A stretch of 28,723 bases of DNA from Schoenoplectus triqueter (lineage: Eukaryota; Streptophyta; Magnoliopsida; Poales; Cyperaceae), in assembly GCA_964058805.1 (NCBI GenBank), contig CAXKVV010001258.1, positions 1-28,723 of the forward strand, written 5' to 3'. Positions 20,223 to 28,723 of the stretch are shown in pieces. How positions within the stretch are numbered: the stretch's first letter is position 1; each line of letters opens with the position of its first letter. Both the position numbers and the translations under genes were made by a program. The notes beneath the pieces were generated by a model. The model did no database searches. It saw nothing but the letters and a program-made list of their open reading frames with translations, and was not told the DNA's origin.

Positions 20223-20511
20223 CTTATCCTGCTCGGTGATCTGCAAGAATGATGTGCCAACACCTACATTTAATTTGTGGAATTTCAAATTTACAATTTC
20301 ATCCTTGGAAATGATGGTCGGGTCACTCAACCCTCCATGTGAGATGTGAGGTGGCCAAGGCAATCACAGCCAGTTTGACACTTCTGTTACAATGCCTTCA
20401 ACGGCGTTTATACATGTTGCACATGTAATTCTCAATTAAGAGTTTTTTGCAATCTAGAATTGTCTCAGCATCAAAACCTGTATCCTCTATTGCTTCTCTA
20501 ATTTCTTTGTC
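20223..20511 (-). pseudogene. Fragment of an HMA5-type copper-transporting P1B ATPase (metal-binding N-terminus)
   Basis: On the minus strand, after an intron-like TTCGTTCAG, the sequence reads DKEIREAIEDTGFDAETI, the end of one heavy-metal-associated (HMA) domain. A decayed linker follows, then in another frame TCATCINAVEGI, the metal-binding CxxC loop of the next HMA domain. Further frames give VKLAVIALATS, then DPTIISKDEIVN, then TSFLQITEQDK. The order and spacing match the tandem HMA domains of plant copper ATPases of the HMA5 kind, which move copper across membranes. At least two frameshifts and several stops (for example TGA after SNWL) break the frame, and no transmembrane, actuator or ATP-binding region follows. 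It is therefore a pseudogene fragment copied from genomic DNA or left after deletion. The intact 66-residue frame at 20398-20598 is only part of it. Confidence 0.82.
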
Positions 20512-20519
20512 CTGAACGA

Positions 20520-21740
20520 AAATATATATCGTATAGTATTTAAATAAAAGATTGAAAGACAGAGAGGAACAGTCCACTAATAACTCGCATATCCACATTT
20601 GAAAATTGAACCATTACTTTTCTCCTTGCCTTCATGTGAAGTATCAGACCTCAAATTTAAAGTTCAGGTGATATAACATTAAGAAAGAATGCCCCCAATC
20701 TCTCTTCTCTATGTGCTCTGTAACTCTGAGCGTGAAGCAATCCCTGACACTGTCATTCCTCTCTCTCTTTTGTTGACCTCGCAAGCTCTGAAAAGCAAAC
20801 TAATCATAAGCACCGCCGTAAGATGAGAAATATATGGTCAGATATTAGAATGGGAAAAACCAAAGGGATGAGAAAACGGCAAGTAGAGAATAACGCATAA
20901 ATAACACCCATAAAACTAAATCAAGGACTAACTTTGGGCTGAAAAAACCAGGCCCAGCAACACTTATACTCCCACAATAACACAGATTACAATGGCCAAT
21001 TCAAAATTTGACCCATCAGCTTTGTTAAATGTTGCTAGACGTCAGATCTGAGTTTTTTTAGGATTAGACCTAACAAATCTACAAGAGGATTAGATAAGGA
21101 TCAGATTTGAAAAAAAAAAATTAGAGAGCTGGATTCAAAGAGTTTGATTTTTTAGGGATGAGTTCAATGCTTGAGAGACCTGACCCTTCTCAGACCCTTC
21201 AAACCTTGAAGGCCGAATAAGGACTGAATTTGAGAAAGATTTTATCATTTTTAAATATTTTTATTTTTTTCAATATCTTTTATAATTTTAGATTTTTAAA
21301 TATAACTAAAATATGACATAAAATATTAAAAAAAAAAGCAAACTTGATATTAAAAAATAGCATTTTTTTAACTATTTTCTGATTTTTTAGATTTTTTAAA
21401 TATAATTAGAACACAAATTTGAAAAGAACTTAAGGGTTTAAAAATGATCAGAAGGATCTGACCAGATTTGATAAAAGTTGAGTTGGAAAGAACTCATTTC
21501 TATATAATTAAACCTAACTCTTATAAAGGAGAAAGATTAGATCGAATCGGAAAAAGACCGAATAAAAATCAGATTTCGGCGGGCTAAGCGAACCGGGTTC
21601 AAAGATTCCCTTATTGTGCCTAACTGTTAGGCTCGAAATGATATCCGTAGTTATCCTCGGACAAAAGAGATTTAAATAACAGCATATTTGAATCTGTTAC
21701 TCACTATAATACTTACTACAATATATAAATGGGAAGGGAT
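20520..21740. other. Intergenic DNA, possibly decayed upstream sequence of the ATPase fragment
   Basis: The stretch 20580-20810 is less AT-rich and might be upstream exon or intron of the ATPase relic, but I could not align a first HMA domain. Sequence at 20930-21030 resembles 12330-12400. The stretch 21040-21660 is rich in GATCAGATTTGA-type words and may be an old unrecognised repeat. Confidence 0.4.
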
Positions 21741-21744
21741 GTTA

Positions 21745-22090
21745 TCTTGGTAATTTTGACAATAAATTTTTAAATAAAAAATGAAAAAATCCTAAAAATA
21801 GAAAAAAAATTATGAATATGTTCTTCTTCTTATAGAGTGATGGTAATTCAAATTTCATACAATTTCATTATCGTTATATAGTCCATAAAATGTCGTCAAA
21901 TTATAACTGTTGTAAATTATATTAAATTTTGATGGTCCTTAATGGAATATCAAACGATAATGAAATTATATAAAATTTGAATCACTATCAATCTATAAAT
22001 AAAAAAATATATATCCATAAATTTTATTTTATTTTTAAATTTTTTTAGTATTTATTTAAAAAATCATTATCATGATTGACAAAATAGCCC
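21745..22090. mobile_element. Long inverted-repeat (foldback) element
   Basis: The left arm (about 21745-21882) matches the right arm read on the minus strand (about 21945-22090). In order both hold AATTTTGACAAT or TTTTGTCAAT, TTTTTAAATAAA, TTATAGAKTGATRGT, ATTCAAATTT and AATTTCATTATCGTT. The innermost 45 bases are best conserved. The similarity weakly continues outward to about 21715 and 22130, where GGGAAGGGATG faces a GGGTGGGATC-like end. No target duplication was found. No coding capacity. Confidence 0.65.
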
Positions 22091-22130
22091 ATTATCAATA
22101 TCAAGTGATCCCACCCTATATTAATAATGG

Positions 22131-22859
22131 AAAAAGATAAAAGCATATAAAGTGGACTGATATATAGCAAAACACGTGAAAGCCATCCACCTGGCACGAT
22201 CTCGTTAATTGTTTATCCTCTCTCCCCTCCAATGATTGGTAGACGGAGGTTCACCATGTGCTATGTAAATGCGACAGGCGCTTCTCTCAAAAACAAAATA
22301 ATAAATAAATAAAGAACGAATGAAAGAAATAATTGGGATCAGATAAAAAAATAAAGAAACGTCAAATTTACATAGATAAATTTTAAATTTTTCCCTGGCA
22401 TATACGATGGACCATTGCTTTCAATTTTCAATTAATTGTCTCATGTTTCTTTCACGAGTTAGAGAATCAGAGCAACCACGTCTACACCGTGGCCCCCACT
22501 CTTGACAAATTCGTGCATAGAAGTCGCAAGACCAAGTATCTTCTCCTTTAGTGGGCCCACAAAACGGGTCCCACATGACCTTTTGCCTTTTGGGTGCGGA
22601 TGGTGGGTCCTCCATCACGTGACTTCACGTGCAAAAGCATGGCCCTCGTCCCCTCGACAAGACCTGCCTCCTGCCACGGTGCCACCTCTTTGTAGATGGG
22701 CCAATGATTTGTATTTTGTGTCCAGCTGTGCATTCATTCATTCGTCCCAATTTTTGCGAGTCGTATTATTCTATCAGGATAGCACCACTAACTGCAGTTT
22801 GCCAAATTATTTGGTTTTCTATAATTCCGTGCAACTAATATGTCATGGCATATGGTATG
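22131..22859. promoter_or_regulatory. GC-richer promoter-like stretch without an assigned gene
   Basis: The stretch 22480-22700 is clearly richer in G+C than its surroundings and holds two CACGTG G-boxes whose starts are 10 bases apart (22616-22621 and 22626-22631); another is at 22173-22178. A TATATAA-like element lies near 22145. The overlapping frames here (22421-22618, 22502-22915, 22548-22733, 22629-22838) show no domain and conflict with each other. It may be an orphan promoter or the start of a noncoding transcript. Confidence 0.35.
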
Positions 22860-22867
22860 GTTGTAGC

Positions 22868-23289
22868 TGGGTGTCAATCATTCATCCGATTCAATTTGAT
22901 TCGAACCCGATTTGATTCGATATAATTTAAAGATAAATTGATCGGTTATAGGTTTAATTTTTTTGAACTGAATTGGATCGGGTTCGGGTCAACCTGACTC
23001 AGCCCAAGTAATTATATTTTTTAGAGTAATTTTGTGATTTAATATTAATTAAAGCTTAAATATATATATTAATTATATACTAATTAAGATTAATTAAATA
23101 TATATTAATTATATAAAAATAATTAATAAATATTTAATTACGGGTCGGGTCGACCCGTGACCCGTCGGATCGGATATGAATCAAAAAATTTTACCTAAAT
23201 TTAATCAGATCGAATTCGAATCGGAACAAAAATAATAATAATAATAATAATAATATAATATAACTTGATCTAAACCCATTGACACCCTA
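22868..23289. mobile_element. hAT-like element with GGGTCGGGT-type repeats
   Basis: The ends are TGGGTGTCAATC and, read inward from the right, TAGGGTGTCAATGGG. The flanks GTTGTAGC (22860-22867) and GTTGTACC (23290-23297) agree at 7 of 8 positions, the hAT duplication length. The interior has TCGGGTTCGGGTC (about 22978-22990) and GGGTCGGGTCGACCCG (about 23142-23157), an AT-rich core and an (AAT)n run near 23229-23254. No transposase. Confidence 0.8.
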
Positions 23290-23297
23290 GTTGTACC

Positions 23298-24087
23298 ATT
23301 AATGGGAGCTAATCTTTCATTCCAACATAGAAATTCACATAACTTTATGAAATATTATATTAACTTCGGTTTCGCAATCAGGAATTTAATTTATATTTTT
23401 CTTTATTTCTTTTTGTAGCAAAAACACGCAGCAGGGTCTTGCATATTTTTTTAAGAACTGCCAACAATCAATTGTGCAAAGTGCAAACTACATTTTATCT
23501 GAAATTAAATAATTGGCATCATCATATGTAGTCCAAAGTTTTAATGTGAAACAATGGATCTACTGTATTAGGTTTCCTATAGCCTGTTTTGCCCAATTGA
23601 TTCTTGAAAGTTAGATCCAACAAAATTTTGTGGCCTCCTTGAAAAAAATAATAATAAGTAGCAAACCACATTTACTTAGTTACAAATCTCATCTCAATTC
23701 TCAACTAAATCAAAATTTGTAACAACATTATTATATTTATATCCGATTAAGCCCAGTCATCCAAATATGAAGTCTATGGTTTTTGTAAAAATAAAATTAG
23801 GGAAGTGATAAATTAAAAATTCACAGAAAGAAGAAAAGCCAATAGAGGAATTCAACATATGTACTGATTTTTCTCAAATTTGTACATCAGTGATAGATTA
23901 CAAAAAGTACAGTTGCAATATTTGCATTTCAGACCCCCACCTTTCTTCTCTTTTTTTAGTACTAGTTGCAATTCATCCCACAACCCTTCATCTCATTCAA
24001 GCCTTTTCTTCATACCAGGCCAACCAATTGATCATGATCCAGGTTGATTGATCATCAAATTTGACACACCAGATTCAATCAATCGAT
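23298..24087. other. Intergenic DNA downstream of the first DUF3774 gene
   Basis: AT-rich with no recognised element. The proximal 100-200 bases should contain the 3'UTR of the minus-strand DUF3774 gene, but I could not fix a poly(A) signal. Confidence 0.45.
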
Positions 24088-24318
24088 CTAACTCGGGTTC
24101 CAACAAGTGAGGTACATTGCTTGTCGCACCGATTCATCAGTTTGTCTTCGGCTTTCGTCACCGGTCACTGCCCGGGCCAGACCCAAACTCGCCGCTTGTG
24201 CCATTAACCCGGCTGATCCAAGCCGCTCTTTGTTTCTTTGCACCGAACCAGCGAGAGAACTCTTCTCTCTGTTAGCTACCACACTGGCTGCCATCCAAAC
24301 TTTGTTCAAGTAACTCAT
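24088..24318 (-). CDS. DUF3774 wound-induced protein (WIP family), 76 aa
   Basis: A single exon of 76 residues. It starts MSYLNKVWMAASVVANREKS, the characteristic opening of one branch of the plant wound-responsive (DUF3774) proteins, and ends DESVRQAMYLTCWNPS, the family's most conserved block (usually MYLSCWGPN/S). The middle is Ala/Gly/Ser-rich with Arg and Lys and shows no membrane segment after the amphipathic N-terminus. The frame extends 15 codons upstream to an ATG at 24363, but the family start favours 24318. The usual length is 80-100 residues, so it is complete. Members are induced by wounding, hypoxia or other stress; the biochemical role of this branch is not established. The change from CWGP to CWNP is unusual. 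The TATA element at 24435-24441 and a short leader fit a compact stress-inducible gene. The plus-strand frame 24107-24313 is its antisense shadow. Confidence 0.9.
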   Translation of the reverse strand: MSYLNKVWMAASVVANREKSSLAGSVQRNKERLGSAGLMAQAASLGLARAVTGDESRRQTDESVRQAMYLTCWNPS

Positions 24319-24434
24319 TTTGATGTTTATTGAATTTTTTTTCTTTCCTGCTTTGTATTTCACTATTTTCTTTGATCTCTTCTCTTGTGCTGTTGGGTTG
24401 AACTCTTTGTTCCTCTTTGGATGGGGAGAAGCAG

Positions 24435-24441
24435 TTTTATA
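24435..24441 (-). promoter_or_regulatory. TATA box of the first DUF3774 gene
   Basis: TATAAAA in minus-strand orientation within TCTATAAAAC, about 117 bases before the chosen ATG. It predicts a transcription start near 24405 and a leader of roughly 85-90 bases. Confidence 0.65.
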
Positions 24442-24449
24442 GATTAGAG

Positions 24450-27400
24450 GAGCTGCTGGTTTTGCAAACCCTGGTTCTGATATCCAGTGGTGGTTTCTAC
24501 AAGTGGTATCTGGTGTTTAGATTTACCAGTATGATAGCCATTTGACTAGCAAATGGACAAGATAGATAACCTACCAGTGAGTCTTTCCAGTGATTTGAAA
24601 TGGAGAGGATGGGTTTCATAATAGTGATTTAAGATAATGAGAGGACAGCACTTTGATAGAATTTATTGAATTGGGAATTCAGGATAGGCACAAGACAAGA
24701 ATGTGACTGTATATGATTATTAGCTGCGTACATTTATCTCGCGAGATTATGGCCGATAAGAGATGATATATTGATCAGATGGAAAAAGGAATTATACCAT
24801 GCAGCATATTCAAGAAATTTAGTAACTTCCTCTCTTGTCCCTTCCAATTTATAATGTGTATATTCTTAATAATAATAGGATATTCTATACTTTGTGAAAA
24901 TATAGAAAAGAAGCTAGTTCGGGTTTTTCATTTTTGTCAACCTATGAATCACTTAGTTACGAAATATAATATCTTTAATTAATTTAAATTAATCAACTCA
25001 CATAGAAATCCGTTGAGATTGTTTCATGAATAATATAAATTATATGTTCGAGATAAAATTGCAACAAAATGTATAATGTAAAGATCATAATTATATTTAT
25101 CAAACTTAAGAAATTCATACATTGGGAGTCTATAAAAAATTCAATAACGAAAGCGCAATACGATGCAATCAATAAAAGTATTTGCGTGAAGAAACTAAGA
25201 AAAAATATTTCCATTTGAGTATCTGCATTTCCAATTCATTTTGTGAAATTTGATAATGTATCTTCACTTTTAGTAAATATTACATACACAAACTGCATTT
25301 TCTTTTTGCGTAAGTTCATTAGCTCTTTTCTATTTTTTATGAAGAATTATTTTATTGTATATTCTTTTTAAAATAATATTTTTCTTACGTACAAAATCAT
25401 GATTATAAAAAAGATAAAAATTCAAATAGTTCATGATCTTTAAGTGTTTTCTTATTCTAGTTATTATGGACAGGATACTTATATCCATAGAAAATTTATT
25501 AAGAAAGGAGAAACAAAGAAAAGAAGGAGAATTTTTTATTTTTTAAGTTTTTTAAATGTTGTGATTATTATATTTGGATCCAAATCAGATATTGAGTCGG
25601 GTTCGATTTTGGACCAGATAATTAAATTACACACTTATACTATTTGTTACGTTAAGTTCCAGTCTGTATTAGAATTGAATATTAAAATATTATTTTTACA
25701 ACAGTGCTTATAAATTTAATCGATTCTATTTTTATATCATATTCTATCCAACTTATCTGAATTCGGAACTGTTCTTATTCAGATCAGGTTGATAGTAAAT
25801 AAATAATCAGGTAGAAGACTAGAAGTAGCACCTCTAATGAACCACAAATTCTTAATTATCGTGGGACGAAATTTTGCTTCTTTTACTCGATATTATCAAG
25901 AAAAATTATAGCTGGAGAGATATTTGGAAAAGTAATACACCTAAGCCTGTTGGTCTTATCCTCTCAGCCTGGAGATGGATTCATTTTTTTCTATCCACCA
26001 CCACGTCAGTGTCACCAACCAATTTTTTTTATTGCTATTTTCTTTTTTAAATAACTTCTACCAACCAATTCTAGAGTAAAAAGTTTTTCATCTGTTATTT
26101 TGGGATTGGGTGCCCAGTGGAGTGTGGGCCCCGGATATCTGCTTATTGTATTATCCATTAAATAAAAAAAATTGTTATATTCTGTAACGGATCATATTGG
26201 GCCAGGGTTCTGCTTCAGATCCCCCAATGGAGATTATGAAAAGGATCAATACCTAGCTAGTTGATTTTTTTTTTTGAGGAAAAAGCTAGTTGAATTATTA
26301 ATCCATACTGTTGAGTTTTTGAGGATTTGGTATATTAACTTATAATATTTCAGAAAGTTTTATCCGATCCTAAAGATGTGAAAGAACGTTATGAAATAAA
26401 TGGCTGATCAGATCCGATATTCTAAGAATTTCAAAATAAATCTAGCACATTTGGATGTGGGAAACTTAAAATTATTTATTATATTAAAGAAACCTAATAT
26501 TTTCCTCAAAAATAAATATTAATTAGATTTTCATAGACCCATTTTGTATTTTGATCTCTTTGGATCAAAATCCAAAATTCTCATTCCCGATCAAATTTGA
26601 CTTGTTTGTAATTCATTAAATTAACCTACAAAGTAAACATAATTTTGAGATTCCCATATACAGAATCATTTGTGTACACGTGCAAATGTGCAATTGAATC
26701 AGTCATTGGAGTACCGTTATCCTTATCCATCAAAAGCCATGTTATGCATGTAATATACATTACCTACTGCTCACTAGTCAGAGCATCAAATTGTCCAATT
26801 TAAAACAAGTTGCTTTATTTAAATATCTTGAAGAATCCAAAACAAGTACCACTTTTGTCAATGCAACTCGTCTTAGTTTTTGTGACAAGCATATATCGAT
26901 GTTTATATGATTCTTTTTCGTCTCCTTTTCTTTTCTTTTCTTTAAAAATAACATTCATTAGTAACATGCTATGTTGCCCATAATGTTAATGTTACTTGTT
27001 CTAGCGCTTAGCATTTTAGATCATTGTTAATATAAAAACTTGAATAAATTCAAGTACGGGCCTGAGTCAGAAAAGCTTCAAATGAGAACATATAATGGTA
27101 ATACATGTTAAAAAATAATGAAATTATAAATATGTAATCATGATGAAATAATTTGTACAAAAATATGAAGTTCAAACACAAAATTAATTCGAGAAATACA
27201 TGTATAAATAGACCAATTTGGGATATTGCACCCCATTTTCACTACTCTATATGATCCTCTAATTAATGATCACAAGTAAACACACATGCATTTATCTTCA
27301 AAAAGAAGATTAATATATGTAAACTAAAGTTTCCAAAGAGAGTAAAACATGACTGATTTTTATTTTTTTTAATCCCAATTACACTAAATATAAGTAAATA

Positions 27401-27644
27401 TTATATTTGAACCCGGTTCCTCTGTCTCTTTATACAACGTACAACATATAATTTACAATCACATCACGCTCCAAAAATTAAACAAGTTCGTTATATGTTT
27501 CTCCTTTCAAAAATACGTCTCTTTTCTTTTCCATTTTTTCCTTGGATGGGTGGAGCACACTGAGCCATGCATGCACATGATCATAGGTTTGTATTTGATC
27601 AAGAATATTGACATGGTTTTCAGTTGTAAAATTTCAAATTTATT
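24450..27644. other. Intergenic DNA between the two DUF3774 genes
   Basis: About 3.2 kb. I found no gene. The frames at 24779-24982, 24993-25214 and 25444-25713 are AT-rich and without a recognised domain. The stretch 25590-25615 (GAGTCGGGTTCGATTTTGG) looks like a scrap of the GGGTC-type hAT elements. A 10-base AGCTAGTTGA repeat brackets a T-tract at about 26257-26294. Sequence just above 24450 should hold regulatory DNA of the first DUF3774 gene. Confidence 0.5.
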
Positions 27645-27938
27645 TTATGAATTTGGACCCCAACAGCTTAGGTACATAACCATCCTCAAGGATTCCTCCA
27701 TTTTGTCATGCTTTGCGTCAAAAATCGAGCTCTTGCTCTTTCTTCTACAATTAGAGCAACTCGACATATGCCTCGCATCGGTCGTGGCCGATCCAACAGA
27801 TGTGGTTAAGTTGGTGTTGGCCATTGGATCTCTGAGCTCAAGTGCTGACCCAAGTGTAGTCATAGCGGTAGATGCCATGTTAGCTAGCTTCATGTTTTCT
27901 TTATTTTGTAGAGATGAAAAGAACTCAAGCAAAACCAT
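27645..27938 (-). CDS. DUF3774 wound-induced protein (WIP family), 97 aa, divergent paralogue
   Basis: A single exon of 97 residues ending MEESLRMVMYLSCWGPNS, which is the DUF3774 signature. The N-terminal two thirds (MVLLEFFSSLQNKENMKLAN, then a Met/Thr/Ser-rich stretch) does not resemble the other copy, so the two are old paralogues and not a recent tandem pair. A basic Cys/Ser patch (MSSCSNCRRKSKSS, residues about 58-71) precedes the signature. The ATG at 27938 is the first in the predicted leader and has a good context (CACAATGG); MKLANMAS at residue 16 is an alternative start. Length is normal for the family. Expression on wounding is inferred from the family only. A 164-codon plus-strand frame (27550-28044) overlaps it, but it lacks domain similarity and is taken as antisense shadow. 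Confidence 0.85.
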   Translation of the reverse strand: MVLLEFFSSLQNKENMKLANMASTAMTTLGSALELRDPMANTNLTTSVGSATTDARHMSSCSNCRRKSKSSIFDAKHDKMEESLRMVMYLSCWGPNS

Positions 27939-28035
27939 TGTGGTGAATTTTCAAGGTAAAGCAACAGGATATGTGTTAAATAATTCAATGAACTCAAAGA
28001 GTTTAATTTTTTCAGTTTTCTGTGCTCGCGTGGGG

Positions 28036-28045
28036 TATATATAAA
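28036..28045 (-). promoter_or_regulatory. TATA box of the second DUF3774 gene
   Basis: TTTATATATA on the minus strand, about 100 bases before the ATG at 27938, giving a predicted leader of roughly 70 bases. The element is nearly symmetrical, so its orientation is assigned from the gene. Confidence 0.5.
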
Positions 28046-28171
28046 GAATCTGAAAAAGGGTACCGCCGTTTGATTTGAGATGGGGTAGGCAATGGTTTTC
28101 CTGTAGTTTGGATAAAGACGTTAAAATATTTGTAGGTTTTATTGAAATTTAATTTTATTTATCGAAAGTTA

Positions 28172-28723
28172 CACTACAACATAAAGTATCTTTACTAACA
28201 CTCATTTATTAACGATTTTTTATGAAAATCATTAGTAACATTGGACGGTAGCATTTTAAAAAATAAGTTTAACTATTCTATAACAGTTTTGAAGAAAAAA
28301 CCGTTAGAAAAACGTGTCAAAATTATAAAAATTTTATCAGAAACTTTTGCTAAAATTATTTATTAAAAACCGTTAGCAAAAACCCAGCGCAAAACTTTTG
28401 CTAACAATTTTTAATAAATAACCGTTAGCAAATATTTTTGCACTCACATTTGCTAACGGTTATTTATAAAAAAACGTTAGCAAAACTTTTTGCGCTGGGT
28501 ATTTACTAACGGTTTTTAATAATTAACCGTTAGCAAATATTCATGCGCAAAAAAATTTAATACATCTCATCTCATCAATAACATTTGCTCATATGGATTG
28601 CTCATCTCACCATTCGTTCATCCCAATTCAACGATCCAATAATCAAAATTTAAAAACAGAAACCACACGGATCACCAATCTCTTTTCATCTGTTTTCATA
28701 TATAAAAAGAGAGATGAGAGAGA
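28172..28723. mobile_element. CACTA element, left end (continues beyond window)
   Basis: It starts CACTACAACA. Subterminal repeats of ACCGTTAGCAAA occur in both orientations (28301, 28370, 28421, 28474 direct; 28449, 28506 inverse; 28526 direct), the TNPA-site-like arrangement of CACTA transposons. No matching TGTAGTG end is seen before the window stops, so the length is unknown. A 50-base inverted repeat lies inside (28383-28432 against 28449-28499). A TATATAAA (about 28699-28706) near the end could be a promoter of an internal gene. Confidence 0.7.
28383..28499. repeat. Near-perfect 50-base inverted repeat with 16-base loop
   Basis: The left arm begins CCCAGCGCAAAA and the right arm ends TTTTGCGCTGGG. 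Read inward, both continue through TTTTGCTAAC, a T-rich block, ATAAATAACC and GTTAGCAAA with only a few mismatches. A transcript would fold into a long hairpin. Confidence 0.85.

Noticed and set aside
22421..22915. Mutually overlapping frames on both strands
   Set aside because: Conflicting frames in a GC-rich patch without recognisable domains; the last part of the longest enters a hAT element.
24107..24313. 68-codon plus-strand frame
   Set aside because: Antisense shadow of the first DUF3774 gene.
25444..25713. 89-codon plus-strand frame that looked plastid-like in composition
   Set aside because: I compared it mentally with common plastid proteins and found no match; AT-rich composition alone does not show organellar origin.
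27550..28044. 164-codon plus-strand frame
   Set aside because: It runs antisense to the second DUF3774 gene, whose conserved MYLSCWGPNS end is the convincing coding signal; no family resemblance on the plus strand.

Overview
The window looks like intergenic-rich nuclear DNA of a flowering plant. It is AT-rich, its genes are few and small, one gene carries several GT-AG introns, and the proteins belong to plant families (DUF3774 wound-induced proteins, an FBS/SKIP27-type F-box protein, an HMA5-type copper ATPase relic). Nothing suggests prokaryotic or organellar DNA. I cannot name the species; the element families seen are widespread in angiosperms.

Four genes and one pseudogene are supported, all on the minus strand. 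At 1-597 is the 5' part of an uncharacterised protein with a hydrophobic N-terminal third and a very acidic remainder; it runs out of the window. At 5102-6179 is a three-exon F-box protein of the stress-induced FBS group, with a probable further intron in its 5'UTR. At 20223-20511 lies an isolated, frameshifted fragment of the metal-binding N-terminus of a P1B copper ATPase. At 24088-24318 and 27645-27938 are two divergent single-exon DUF3774 genes, each with a TATA-like element at a sensible distance. FBS and DUF3774 proteins are both linked to stress or wounding in the literature, but nothing here shows that they act together.

Most of the remaining sequence is non-autonomous DNA transposons, several with recognisable target-site duplications. 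hAT-like elements lie at 985-1548, 4232-4494, 10575-10987, 16446-17663 and 22868-23289. A foldback family, possibly Mutator-like, has copies at 7138-7511 and 14023-14254. CACTA elements lie at 9177-9933 and from 28172 to the window end. Long inverted-repeat elements lie near 7931-8345 and 21745-22090, and there are smaller MITE candidates, a possible tRNA-derived SINE and some tandem duplications.

The middle of the window contains two diverged copies of one noncoding segment (about 10358-12130 and 15132-18460). Each copy carries a different hAT insertion, and the other copy keeps the corresponding empty site, so the order of events can be read.

The most unusual signals are four hAT elements filled with GGGT-type repeats (one with two quadruplex-type motifs), the cluster of CACTG-N-CAGTG palindromes inside the foldback element upstream of the F-box gene, and a long hairpin inside the terminal CACTA element. 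I found no evidence of a multi-gene system new to biology.
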